The position numbers were made by a program, and so were the translations under genes. Positions 1-10,782 of a stretch of 64,000 nt of DNA are shown in pieces. Numbering within the stretch: the stretch's first letter is position 1; each line of letters opens with the position of its first letter. Origin of the DNA: Chondrosia reniformis (Eukaryota > Porifera > Demospongiae > Chondrillida > Chondrillidae); assembly GCA_947172415.1 (NCBI GenBank), contig OX359193.1, forward strand, positions 1,250,501 to 1,314,500, in the 5' to 3' direction. The notes under the pieces are model-generated. The model worked only from the letters and a program-made list of their open reading frames with translations. It was not told the DNA's origin and did not search any database.

Positions 1-3000
1 TGTACATTTTACTTTTATGATGAAAATATTATAACCAACACTTACAGTGTGTCTAGAGGATGTATGACCTGATCTGGTCTGATATTTCCATTGTCCTCAA
101 TCCTTATTCCAGACCTTAGTGCAAGGTAGAATGAACCCACAAAGACATAGAGGACCACAATGAAAAACACCAAAAATCTACATATATCTTTTCTCAAAAT
201 TTCCCACAAGGCATATATGTGTAAACTCCAATAAACCTGTAAACACAAAATAATGATTACTGAACATTGAGCTATGATCATGAACAGAAAGGTTACACTA
301 ACGTTTACGTTTAGTTCCCTATAGACTTTTTTACAGAGTAGGCATATATAGCATGTAGGAAAATGGTGTATTAGTGAGTGCCACCAGTAGTCGAAATTGC
401 AGAAGATGGCACCCCAACCAAAATGGACTTTCTTAGCAAACATCTACATGTACAAGGCCCATACAAATTAAGCTCATGTACTAAGTTTGAGCAAATTTAA
501 ATTCACTTAATTACGAAGGAGACACATATAATGAATCAATTAAAATATTGAACCATATACATTTTTATCTGACTCCCATATTCTTAATAACTATCTATGG
601 CCATTTTCTGTTATTTATACTGCGTGGCAGCACTCACATAACAAAATATAATTACTCACTTGTAAACTGATATAAACTCAAAAATCAAAATTGCATTGAA
701 GAAATAGGCCAGAGAGACAAACACCCATTGCCATGTTGATGGAGAAACACACATATAATTGATCTCAGTATTGTTTGGTGTACAACTGCTACAATAGTCA
801 ATGCCAGTTAATGCACACCAGGTTGTAGCAGCCCTCAAAGGAACCACAAACAGTAATGGGATTATTATAGAAAATATCTGTAGCCAGTTGAGATTGTCCT
901 TAAAGTACTGTTTCCATCCACTAAAATACAAAACAAATTAGAGGAGGATGTGTAGTAATCTTTTTAAATTTAATCAGAGGCTTACGTTTCTTTTAGCTCT
1001 ACTACTTCATCAAATAGCTTCCAAATAAAGTACATCAATGACAATATCTCAAAGGCAAGTCTAGCCCAATCCCAGCTGTCCACATAGCACCCTGGATTGG
1101 GGCGGTCTGGTCTGCTACCTATGAGGAAAGCCATGGTCAAAATTGCCATTCTAATCAGATAGAAGAAAAACAGCTTCCTGTAGAGAGAAAGAGAGGATTT
1201 AATGGAAACTATATATGACAAATATAGGTATGAATATCTATAGTACTTAATTGGAATATTGATGGTCTTCTTACGTGTGGTAAAAAAATAAAAAGTTCCA
1301 CTTGTAATCCAGTAATGTTTGAACAGCAGGATGAGAAGCAACTGTCTACAATAAACCAAGTAAAAACTACGTACTACGTATATAGCTGTATTATACTAAC
1401 AAAGTCTAACTTTAAATAATTCTGCAAGTCAAATTCCTAAGAAGGCATTGCTAATAAAATTGTACTACTATATTACAAAGGCATATATATATATATATAG
1501 ATCTATATACGTACGTATATGTTGCATTTGTCATTTTGTAAAAGATATAAAAGTCCATACAATACATGCACACCCCTAAATACCCCCTGTTGCTAACACC
1601 CTTTCACAGGGGGTGCATGTATCCCGAAAATCCATTTTTAACATACCCAATTTTGAGCCCAACGGAAGAAATTACTCTCTTCACTGTTCTGTTTTTTCTC
1701 AAATATTTGAAATGGCCTTTTGCAAATAATCCAGAGGTTATTAACAATTCTAATCAGGAAATTTGCAAATTGATTGGATTTTTGATTATGATGTCTCCTA
1801 GTCACAATTTTGTCCATACAACTTTGTTTTTTTTTCCTCATTCTCCTCATTTTGTTTTTTTCCTCATTTTCTTTGTAACTAGGGCTATCAGTGTCAAGGG
1901 CCTCACAGTTAACCACTCTATTTCCAACAACAAACTTATTCAATGCAGCATCAGTCAGATTCTTTATATTTGCCTTTAATTCAAACAAATAACAAAAATG
2001 ATTAACCAACATACATTATTCATAAATACTGCATTTTACAGTATATACGTACGTATGTAATTAATGCAATCATACAGTAGTATATACGTACCCGGTATTT
2101 TTTTGAACTTTCTGGATCAATAAATTTCTGCAGCTGGAGCTGACGTCCATCAGTTAGCTCTCGAATAAATCTGTATTAGGAATGTAACTTCGATAATAAT
2201 TTAGGACACTAGAATATATAATATCATGTCTTACACTGATCTAGAAAGTTTATGGAGTTGGTATCCTGCAGTGGTATAATCTGGCGGATTATTTATTTTT
2301 TCATCATCAAAACAATCTTTTAGTTTGTCTACTGTCAGTTTTGTTTTTCTATAATTGTCTGGATCTTGAGTGGAATTATCATCAGAAATTGCAATCTTAT
2401 AAAGCAGATGGTAGTAGCCTGAACCTGTCATATTTTTAAGAGAACACAGAAAACAAACATGCATGATTCACTTCCTGTACACACAGTACATATATCCAAT
2501 TAATCAGCAATTCCGAGCAATACAAACGTATATGACAGATAATGCCCACCCATTATCAGTTCTTTGCCATGACAATGGCCATGGGGTATTGAAAAAATAG
2601 GGAGTATTTGTTGTCAAATTGGTCAGCAAATATATACTTTTCTTGCTGATACTCAATAAATCATACATACATATATACATGATTATGAAGTGATAAGGTG
2701 CAGGTGTCTACATCAAGTGCAGTACGTCCACGATTGTCATGCAACTTATGGTTTATGCCCTGCTTTTCAAGCAACACACTTAATAAGCTTTTTTGCTCTT
2801 TTGTTTTCATTCTTATTTTTTCTGCAGCAATGTGAAGTGCTGTCCTACGTTTTTCATCCTGTTTATTCATCAATGATGCACCTATTCAAAAAGAATTATG
2901 AAATCAAATATAATAAAGGTACTGTATATACGTACAATTGACACCAATTGCTAGGTTATCACTCATTAGAAAATTGCAGACTTTCTCTTTTCCGTACATG

Positions 3001-5256
3001 ACAGAGTAGTAAAGTGGAGTATTACCAGCTCCATCACCTTCATTCAAGGATGGATGTGGAGCTTGAGAGGCAGACAAGAGTGCTTGAACTATTTCAACAT
3101 TATCTTGTAGAACAGCCCAATGTAGCGGTGATCTGCCATCCTGAAATGAGGAAAATATGAAGATTAAAAATAATTTTTTTAAATTATTCAATTTGGAGAA
3201 TTAAATAAAATGACATTTTTTTAAGAATTGGACAAAAAATCTTGAACCTAATTTGAGAGATATGTTTTTATTTTCAATGTACACACAATTGCAACAGTAG
3301 AAACATTCAATAATTACGTAGCTCAACAGTTATAGTAACATGACTAAATATGCATAATTAGTATATATACAAACAATTCATGATCGATCATACATGCATT
3401 CAGACCAAGAATGAATGCTCAAGTAGGTACGTACATGTGATTTACTCAGTATATGTAGAGAACTATAGGCTTACCTGATCTGCTAAGACGTGATAACTCT
3501 CTGTTGTTAAGCCGACTGCATTAATGTTGTTGTGGATCACTGCTTGCTGTAACAACGTCCTTTTGTCCTATATATATATATATATATATATACAGTGATA
3601 TTGATAATATTGCAAAGTTCTATTATAAAAATTATTAATGCTAAAATTATCAAATGAAATAAACTTGCATGCATTTCTCTTTATTAGAGGTATATTTGTC
3701 GTCTTTTTCAAGAGCATATCTAAAATATCCATTCCTTCTCCATCTCTTAGGGCTAGGAACAAAGGACTCTCTCCTAGTTCATCATCACCTTTGCTAACAT
3801 CAGCTTTACCGAGAAGTAACCTCTCCACCAGTTTGGTGTCCTTTCTAATGGTTGCCCAATGAAGAGCATACTTTCCATCAGCACCAGGTACAGCATTTGG
3901 ATCAGCACCTCTCTTCAAAAGATCATCGGCCATAAACCATATCTAAATTAATGAATTGAATTTGTTTCATTGTACCGTGCAACATGCATCTAAATTAATA
4001 GTAATGATTTAGTATACTATATAAGCTAGCTAGCAATCTTTTCTTACAGCATTGTGGTTGTATGTTCCATTCACTATGTGAGCAAGTGCCTTGTTTCGGT
4101 CTCCAGCAAACCATTCAAGTTCCAACAGACTATCAACCAAGACAGTGACTTCAGGTTCTGCTGGAGAAATCTCTTCTCTTGCTTTTTGTTGGGTGTTCCT
4201 GACTCTGTATCTAGAAATTTGTTTCTTTACACCATCCTATATATGTGTACAGTGGAAATACATATGTACGTAAGACCATGGTCAGCTGCAGTAGTATTAA
4301 TGGTACGTATGTAACACAATGCACATACCGTATGGCTGCAAATTCTGGATTGCATGAAGAATATATTTGGCGGGATTACTTAAATTATGGCATTTGCAAT
4401 TGCCTGATTTTTTAATTGGCAATTTTACAAACAAGCCAGTTCTCTGCCAAATAAATTCTCTGTCAAAATTCCAGCCATGCAGCATACGGTTGTAATGTAC
4501 GTAATTCATTAATACAATAATTGTGAACATTGACCACTCCTTTATAATGATTGTGAGGTCTTTCTTTCTATGAATGAAAACTTCTTACATATATAAATGC
4601 CATATATGGTAGTGAATGTCAAGTTTGAAAGAGTTCATCAGTTTGCAGTTTCCATAGCCAAAGGAAAGGTATCCATATAAGAGGAACACTACGTATTTAT
4701 AATTCTGCAGAATTATTTAAATCTACTCCAGCCTAGATAAATTTTAAAGGGTACTAGACATACGTATTAAAAAAAATTACAAAAATGGGGAAGATGCAGG
4801 GATGGCGCAAAAAGTACAGAAACAAGAAATGATGTTACACAGTGAAGCATTAGCTGTGCATGAATCATGCAACCAAGGGTGCTGCAACATATCCCTACAT
4901 CTGGCAGCATTTTGCATGGTGTGCTTCCCACTAGAAAATGCATGATGTCTAAGTACTTTTATTCTTCCCATACATAGGTATATACCACATACAGAAAGCC
5001 TTTGTCTGTCCTACTTTCCTATACTTATTTCTTACTTTCCTATACTTTGCAGCCTTTACACTTATTTCACTGCATGTCATTGTGTGGAGTATACATGTTA
5101 GGGGGACTGCAGTCCTTTTAGTAATGTACTTTATTACCTCAATTGTTATGCATATATAATACTTAATAACCAGGATCGTTAGTAGTGTAGAAAGATGTTT
5201 TGCCATGGGGAATGAAATGCATACAGTTTTCATTAGAGTACTATATAGAGGTGCCT

Positions 5257-5287
<31 letters not shown>

Positions 5288-6002
5288 TTGTTAATTATTG
5301 TGACATGCTATACAAAACTGAAATCAGTAAAGACAGCCCAACTACAAGGGTTTATAAGTCACACTAGAAGACATTGACTGCAACTGGATAAATATTGGAG
5401 AGGGGGGGGGAGTGAATTGTATGCATTTATAAAAGTGCTAGGTGACTGATTTGTGCTGCAAGTACATGAGATACGTAAATACAGTTGGTGATTTGTTTAT
5501 TAGGGTATGAAAGGATATAGAGGCATTTCTGCATATTGTTTATAGAGTATCAAAATAGGGGTTAATAATATTACACTCATTAAATAATTTACATCTTAAA
5601 TTGTGAAAAAACCGAAGTAACCGAGTCCTACAGGGTTGGTTCTACCAGGTAGTACCTAAGGTAGTACCTTACGGAATGTATATAAAGATAATTTCTGTGC
5701 CTACCATATGGGTGCCATTTGATGCATTCAATAAGACATTTCACAGTCTTTTTGCTGCATGAAGGTGAAACACAGACAAGCTTAAGGTTGGTATATACCT
5801 TGATATGTGGTAAACTCTGCAGTGCCTTTAGCCATTCCTCTGAACTCTTCTTTTTAATGTCATCAGTCAGCAAGATAACATCCGCATTTAACTCTTCCCA
5901 ATCAGCCAATTTCTTTGAATCAATTGGTCCTGCTGGTCCAGGAGTGTCAGTATTGGTTGACTGGACCATAACATTAGTTAAGTAATCTGCACTGGTGTCC
6001 AT
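1..6002 (-). CDS. Ankyrin-repeat TRP-like cation channel, copy A (3' end beyond the window; shortened, possibly decaying)
   Basis: This is a paralog of the two channel genes at 28,548-39,723 and 43,811-53,824, read from the minus strand. Visible exons: 5799-6002 (start MDTSADYL), 4048-4236, 3673-3942, 3475-3567, 2936-3140, about 2679-2881, 2235-2424, 2092-2170, 1647-1973, 1275-1345, 986-1177, 660-920, 46-236. They give an N-terminal domain, a few ankyrin repeats, then channel segments S1 to S5; the pore and S6 lie beyond position 1. Exons equivalent to copy B exons 6-18 are missing: exon 5 and the exon-19 equivalent are separated by only 54 bp. Exon 4 lacks 12 bp in frame. Oddities are a GC instead of GT donor at 3671-3672, an exon-19 equivalent whose likely donor does not match the next exon's phase, and a 2-bp length change in the last visible exon. 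It may be a short functional isoform-like gene or a young pseudogene. The family is clear; functionality is uncertain. Confidence 0.75.
4237..5798 (-). other. Intron 1 of channel copy A
   Basis: This 1.56-kb intron separates the first exon of copy A from the second. I see no exon in it. It holds an (AAT/TAA)n microsatellite near 5257-5285 and a G run near 5401-5411. The stretch near 4775-4970 (about 'gatggcgcaaaaagtacag') loosely resembles the foldback elements at 6280 and 8586. Confidence 0.5.
5257..5285. repeat. Trinucleotide microsatellite (TAA)n
   Basis: About nine consecutive TAA units in the first intron of channel copy A. Confidence 0.9.
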
Positions 6003-6279
6003 GCCTTTAATGCAGCTGTATAGCAAGTAGCAACATGAATGGACACTATATAAAAATGCACCTATATATATAGTCTGATGAAAGGTCTAAAATATTGAGC
6101 AGCTGCAGGACACAGATCAAATCTCAGGTTTCAGAAGGCATGAAACCTATTTAAAACTCTTTGATTTGTCAGGTTTCCAAAGGTATGAAAGTTTGTATAA
6201 ACTTGGAAAGGGGGCTGTTAAAATTTGAAACCTATGAAATTACTCTATTAGTGCATACTTATAAAGCAAAATAAAAACA

Positions 6280-7165
6280 TTTTAAAAAATGAAATTAGAA
6301 GTAGGGATGGCCCATGCAACAAATGACAAACACATCTGGAAAAAGTAGAGAAACAAGACAGTGACCATGTGATAAGGCATACTGAAATTTAAGTGACTTA
6401 ACCATACACATCCCTTCTATGTTTGGGCGCACCATCCCTACTTCGATCAGCTATCATAATACTGGTGCACCCAAACATATATAGAAGTGATGTGTATGAT
6501 TAAGTCACTTAAATTTCAGTATGCCTTATCACATGGTCACTGTCTTGTTTCTCTACTTTTTCCAGATGTGTTTGTCATTTGTTGCATGGGCCATCCCTAC
6601 TTCTAATTTCATTTTTTAAATGTTTTTATTTTGCTTGTTTTCCCAATATTACTTGTTAAAATTTATTTTGTAAGTGTTCTCTTGGCGATAAATTTGCAAG
6701 GAGAGAGAGAGAGAGCAGATAACCCAGAAGTCTTAATTACAAAATGGCGTCCGAGGTCCCACTCTTAACACCTTCAGAAATAATATGCTTCGTGTAGAAC
6801 GTGTTCAAACCTATTCCCTAGTTCAGATTCGATTTGGTACGATTTGTATCAAAGGGAATAGGGTATTTCCCTCGACACCAGCGGTAGCTCAAGAAAAGAA
6901 AGAATAAGAAGAATTAATAAGACCGACAAAGTGTGGAATTTTTCAAGATGGCGGCTTTTGGTTTTTTCGTTCGCTACTGGTCTTCCCCTTATTTAATGGT
7001 TATCTCTGAACTTTGGGTAAGTTATATTTTTTTTAGAATTCAATTACAATTCGAGCGCTCCTTCACGACGAGTGCTACAGTCGATTTTACCGTGCACATG
7101 ACACCATACATTACATAGGGCGGCCATTTTTTCCTGGCCATCCCTACTATAGAGTACTACCGTAC
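6280..7165. mobile_element. Foldback non-autonomous transposable element, copy 1
   Basis: The left part (6280-6620) is a long inverted repeat. An arm of about 150 nt at 6280-6441 is mirrored with few mismatches at about 6470-6620 around a short loop. The motif agtagggatgg occurs at the outer left edge and its reverse complement ccatccctact occurs at 6588 and again near 7137-7149, so the larger unit of about 880 bp appears bounded by short terminal inverted repeats. The body holds a GA microsatellite near 6701-6716 and a block (6743 onward) containing 'aaaatggcgtccgag' that recurs in copy 2. No transposase is visible, so this looks like a MITE or foldback element mobilised in trans. Superfamily not determined. 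Confidence 0.75.
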
Positions 7166-7180
7166 TGTATGATACCCTTT

Positions 7181-7590
7181 GAAACCTGGTTGTTGAAGAA
7201 GTAGGAAATATAGGCATGCCAACCTGACTGTGATCAGAATCTGGAATTCTGTGTTGGAATTTGGAAGTCATAAAATTAATCTATTAGTGCATACTTATAA
7301 GCACCCTTTGAAACCTGGTTGTTGAAGAAGTAGGAAATATAGGCATGCCAACCTGAGATTTGATACTGTGATCAGAATCTGGAATTCTGTGTTGGAATTT
7401 GGAAGTCATAAAATTTATCTGTAGTGCATACTTATAAGCACCCTTTGAAACCTGGTTGTTGAAGAAGTAGGAAATATAGGCATGCCAACCTGAGATTTGA
7501 TACTGTGATCAGAATCTGGAATTCTGTGTTGGAATTTGGAACTTGTAAAATTAATCTATTAGTGCACCCTTCGAAACCTGGCTGTTAAGT
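7181..7590. repeat. Tandem repeat of about 130 bp, three units plus a partial fourth
   Basis: Units start with 'gaaacctggttgttgaag' at 7181, 7310 and 7447, and with a diverged version at 7573. Spacing is 129, 137 and 126 bp. The units are nearly identical, so amplification is recent. The array follows directly after the end of foldback copy 1. No coding content seen. Confidence 0.9.
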
Positions 7591-7721
7591 AATTAAGTTT
7601 GCGGCAACCACTGATCACCTCCAAGTCATTAATTATGACAAAGAGCTAACCATGCAGCATCTATATAGTGATCATATATATGACATGCAGTACTAGTATT
7701 AGCTATTTTTTATTTGAGTTA

Positions 7722-7798
7722 ATTATTTCCTGGCATTTGTTGTTCAAAATAATAAGCTGCTACAATTAATGTTAAGTGCAAAGGAGTTCTTCCATCCT
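7722..7798 (-). pseudogene. Relic ankyrin exon (equivalent of channel exon 6)
   Basis: Read on the minus strand after an intact 'ag' acceptor, the sequence encodes DGRTPLHL followed by VAAYYFEQQMPGN and then a stop. This closely matches exon 6 of copies B (36921-37079) and C (near 51710). Copy A lacks exon 6, and this relic lies upstream of copy A's first exon. It is therefore either a displaced remnant of A or a leftover of a fourth channel copy. Confidence 0.75.
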
Positions 7799-8585
7799 AT
7801 ATATATTAATTTGTGATGACAGCTGTGGTTGAGTTTATGAAATATTTTGCATATTTATATGATTTGCATACCTGAGATACGTTCCACTTCCTAACTGAAG
7901 TACAGATAGTAGGAATTTTGTGTGCTAACACATTCAATTGAAATGCGAAGTACGTATAAATCTAACTTAATTTTGCAAAGTTAACACCACAATTGCAATT
8001 ATGCTTTCCTAGCTCTGTATCTGTGAACATATACATTTCCTTCACATTCATACTTCCCAGTTACAGGGATTAATGTATTACAGAGACATATGTACGTACG
8101 TATATATATATACGTAGTGTATTCAGAAATATATGACTATGTACAGTATATATAGTGACTATATAAAACTTGCACTGATTAATCCCACAAATCAAAAGAT
8201 TTTGTAACCTATACACTTGAACCCAGCATAATATAGGCAACCATGGCCGTTGCAGTACAGCTTGGTTTGGAAGGCATATTGGTGTTCCATTCTGCTATGG
8301 CATACAACATCTAAATGCAATTGGCATCATATCTAAATATTATGAAACCTATAGCTATTTAAAACATTTAGAGCTACAGTTGCAGGTTATGAAGATTTGC
8401 AAACCTCTAATCTACGATTTGCATGGTTGTGTCATATGAATAATATATAATAGTCTAATATACACCATTTTCCTACATGTTATGCCTATACTCTGTAGCG
8501 AACTATAAAAAGCCTAAAAGGAACTAAACCTGGAGGGAGCTTTGTATAATGTGCATAATAAAGTGTATAAATTAAAGTAAATAAA

Positions 8586-9515
8586 AAACATTTACAAAAA
8601 TGATGTTAGAAGTAGTAATGGCAGTGTTCACTAATACATCTGCAAAAAGTATCGAAACAAGACACTGATTATATATGATAAGGCTAATCATACAGAAGTT
8701 GCATATATACTGAAATTTAAGTAACTTAACCATACACTTCTGTGTTTGGGCGCACTAACCTTAAGTAGGAATGGTGCGCCCAAACACAGAAGTGTATGGT
8801 TAAGTTACTTAAATTTCAGTATATATGCAACTTCTGTATGATTAGCTATAGCCTTATCATATATAATCAGTGTCTTGTTTCGATACTTTTTGCAGATGTA
8901 TTAGTGAACACTGCCATTACTACTTCTAACATCATTTTTGTAAATGTTTTTTATTTACTTGTATTCCCCCTTTTTCCTCTTAATATTACTTGTTTTAAAT
9001 TGATTTGAAAGTTTTCTTGGCGAAGATCTCAAAATAACGTCTTAGACAAGAGAAATTTGCCGAAAACCATGATCTCTTAATTAAAAAAATGGCGTCCGAG
9101 AAGACCACAATTTTCGCTCTTCACAATTAATATGCTTATTGTAGAGCGCATTCAGATTTAGGGCTGTCTATTCCCTAGTTCCGAAATATTTATGACGATT
9201 TATAACTAGTAAGTGCCCGCATAAGTTCGCATATTAGCGCTAGTCTATTCAATAAAAGAAGAAGAAGAAGAAGAAGAAAAAATGAATTTTGGAAGTGGGT
9301 CTATTCCTAGTTAGCCGCTTTTTGAACGCTATAGAGCGTGTAGAGCGTCGAAACATGTTTTGACATTTAGGAAAGCGTGCATTAATCGCTGCAAATAACC
9401 GAATATAACCGAAAATCGCTTCGTTGGCGATTTATGAGGTGTTGATTGCTAATACATTGGATAGGGCGGCCATTTTTTTCCCCGGCCATTCCTACTTAGA
9501 GAGTACTACCGTACT
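8586..9515. mobile_element. Foldback non-autonomous transposable element, copy 2
   Basis: Same family as 6280-7165. The foldback arms lie at about 8586-8765 and 8770-8945, pairing over most of their length around a tiny loop. The right part shares blocks with copy 1 (aatattacttgttt, ttcttggcga, aaatggcgtccgag) and ends with the same 'gggcggccattttt' motif followed by agagtactaccgtact. Length is about 930 bp. No coding capacity seen. Confidence 0.75.
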
Positions 9516-10029
9516 CTCTGATAATTAACCTTACTGTATGTGAATATTTAATTTGGCATACAAAAAACTTCATACATATTTTTACTAGAGTTGCCACACT
9601 AAATGTACATATTCTAGTTTTCGACTTAATGTATAGAGCAAATATAAAGATTTATATATCAAATATCTAAATCTCATTGGATATACATATGTTACGTATA
9701 CATGTCTGTGAATGACAGGTTTAAGCTTCATATACGTATACGTAGTAGACGTAATAAAACGTATATTTGCCTATTTGACACACCAAATGTACATTCTAAT
9801 GCTGCATGCTACTCTACCAGATGGACAGATATGAAGCTGAAACTTGGTGTCAACATTCACAGAGATCTATGGTAGTTGACCATTTGTAAAATCAAACCAA
9901 AAGCTAAAGATGTATATGCCGAAGCAAATGAATCACAATTTTTTATACAATCATGTAAACGTACTTCTATTAGGTTGTTTGTATATAACAACAGTTATAT
10001 TAACAAATTGATATACAGTATGTGTTATT

Positions 10030-10782
10030 TCACATAAGGTCTGCCTTCTCTTCACCATCAGTGACATCTGGATTTAGGTTGACCTTGATATCTTCATCTG
10101 GGGATGGGGCAACTGAAAATGCAACACTATCCTTTGGTACTTTCTTTCTGCCACTACTGTGTGCACAAACAAAAATTAAAGAGCGTCAAAATAACGAGGC
10201 AAATATACCTATGCATACATGTATGATCTCACAATATATATTATTAGAGACCATAAAGATGTGGTAGTATGTAGTATGCAACTGCAGGCATGTAGAACAA
10301 AAGTATTAAACACAATTGGCTAAGAAACAAACTGTATACTACAGTACATGTAGGATTCACAAAAGATCAAGATCAAGAAAAAGACAAAGATTCCCAGGGT
10401 CACTGATGAAGGGTGGAATTCCCAGAAAGAGCTGTCCGGCTCAGTATAGCAGAAGAAGAAAAGAAAAGAAATGACTCTTGTATCTTCATCCAAAGCCCTC
10501 TCCAGGTTTAGTTCCCTATAGGCTTTTTACAGAGTAGGCATAGCATGTAGGAAAATGATGTATTAGATTTTTCATGTACATATTATATATTATAATTAAA
10601 TCATGTGTTAAATGATTACTCTGGTATTTTACTTATAACCTATAAACATACATAATAAAAAAGACCACTCCAGTAACAACAGCAATAACAGCAATCAGTA
10701 GGACACCCACTATTACTGGAACTACAATGGCGGCAATATGGACTCCAGTCGCCTCTGGAGTTGGTGTGGAGGAAGCTGGTAC
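10030..10782 (-). other. Single transmembrane exon and cytoplasmic tail exon
   Basis: Exon 10640-10782 encodes a short Pro/Thr spacer and a helix of about 27 residues (IAAIVVPVIVGVLLIAVIAV and onward) ending YVYR. It splices in phase 2, through a weak gttata donor, to 10030-10156, which encodes a basic SGRKK stretch, an acidic tail (PSPDEDIKVN, TDGEEKADLM) and TGA. No further membrane exon is seen before foldback copy 2. Confidence 0.85.

Noticed and set aside
1566-1979. 137-codon plus-strand ORF
   Set aside because: Antisense shadow of the channel copy A exon at 1647-1973.
4777-5233. Minus-strand ORFs in the first intron of copy A
   Set aside because: No splice context, no similarity to copies B or C, and partly repeat-like sequence.
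6933-7118. Plus-strand ORF starting MEFFKMAAFGFF inside foldback copy 1
   Set aside because: Lies within the repeated element, short, and the equivalent region of copy 2 is not open in the same way.
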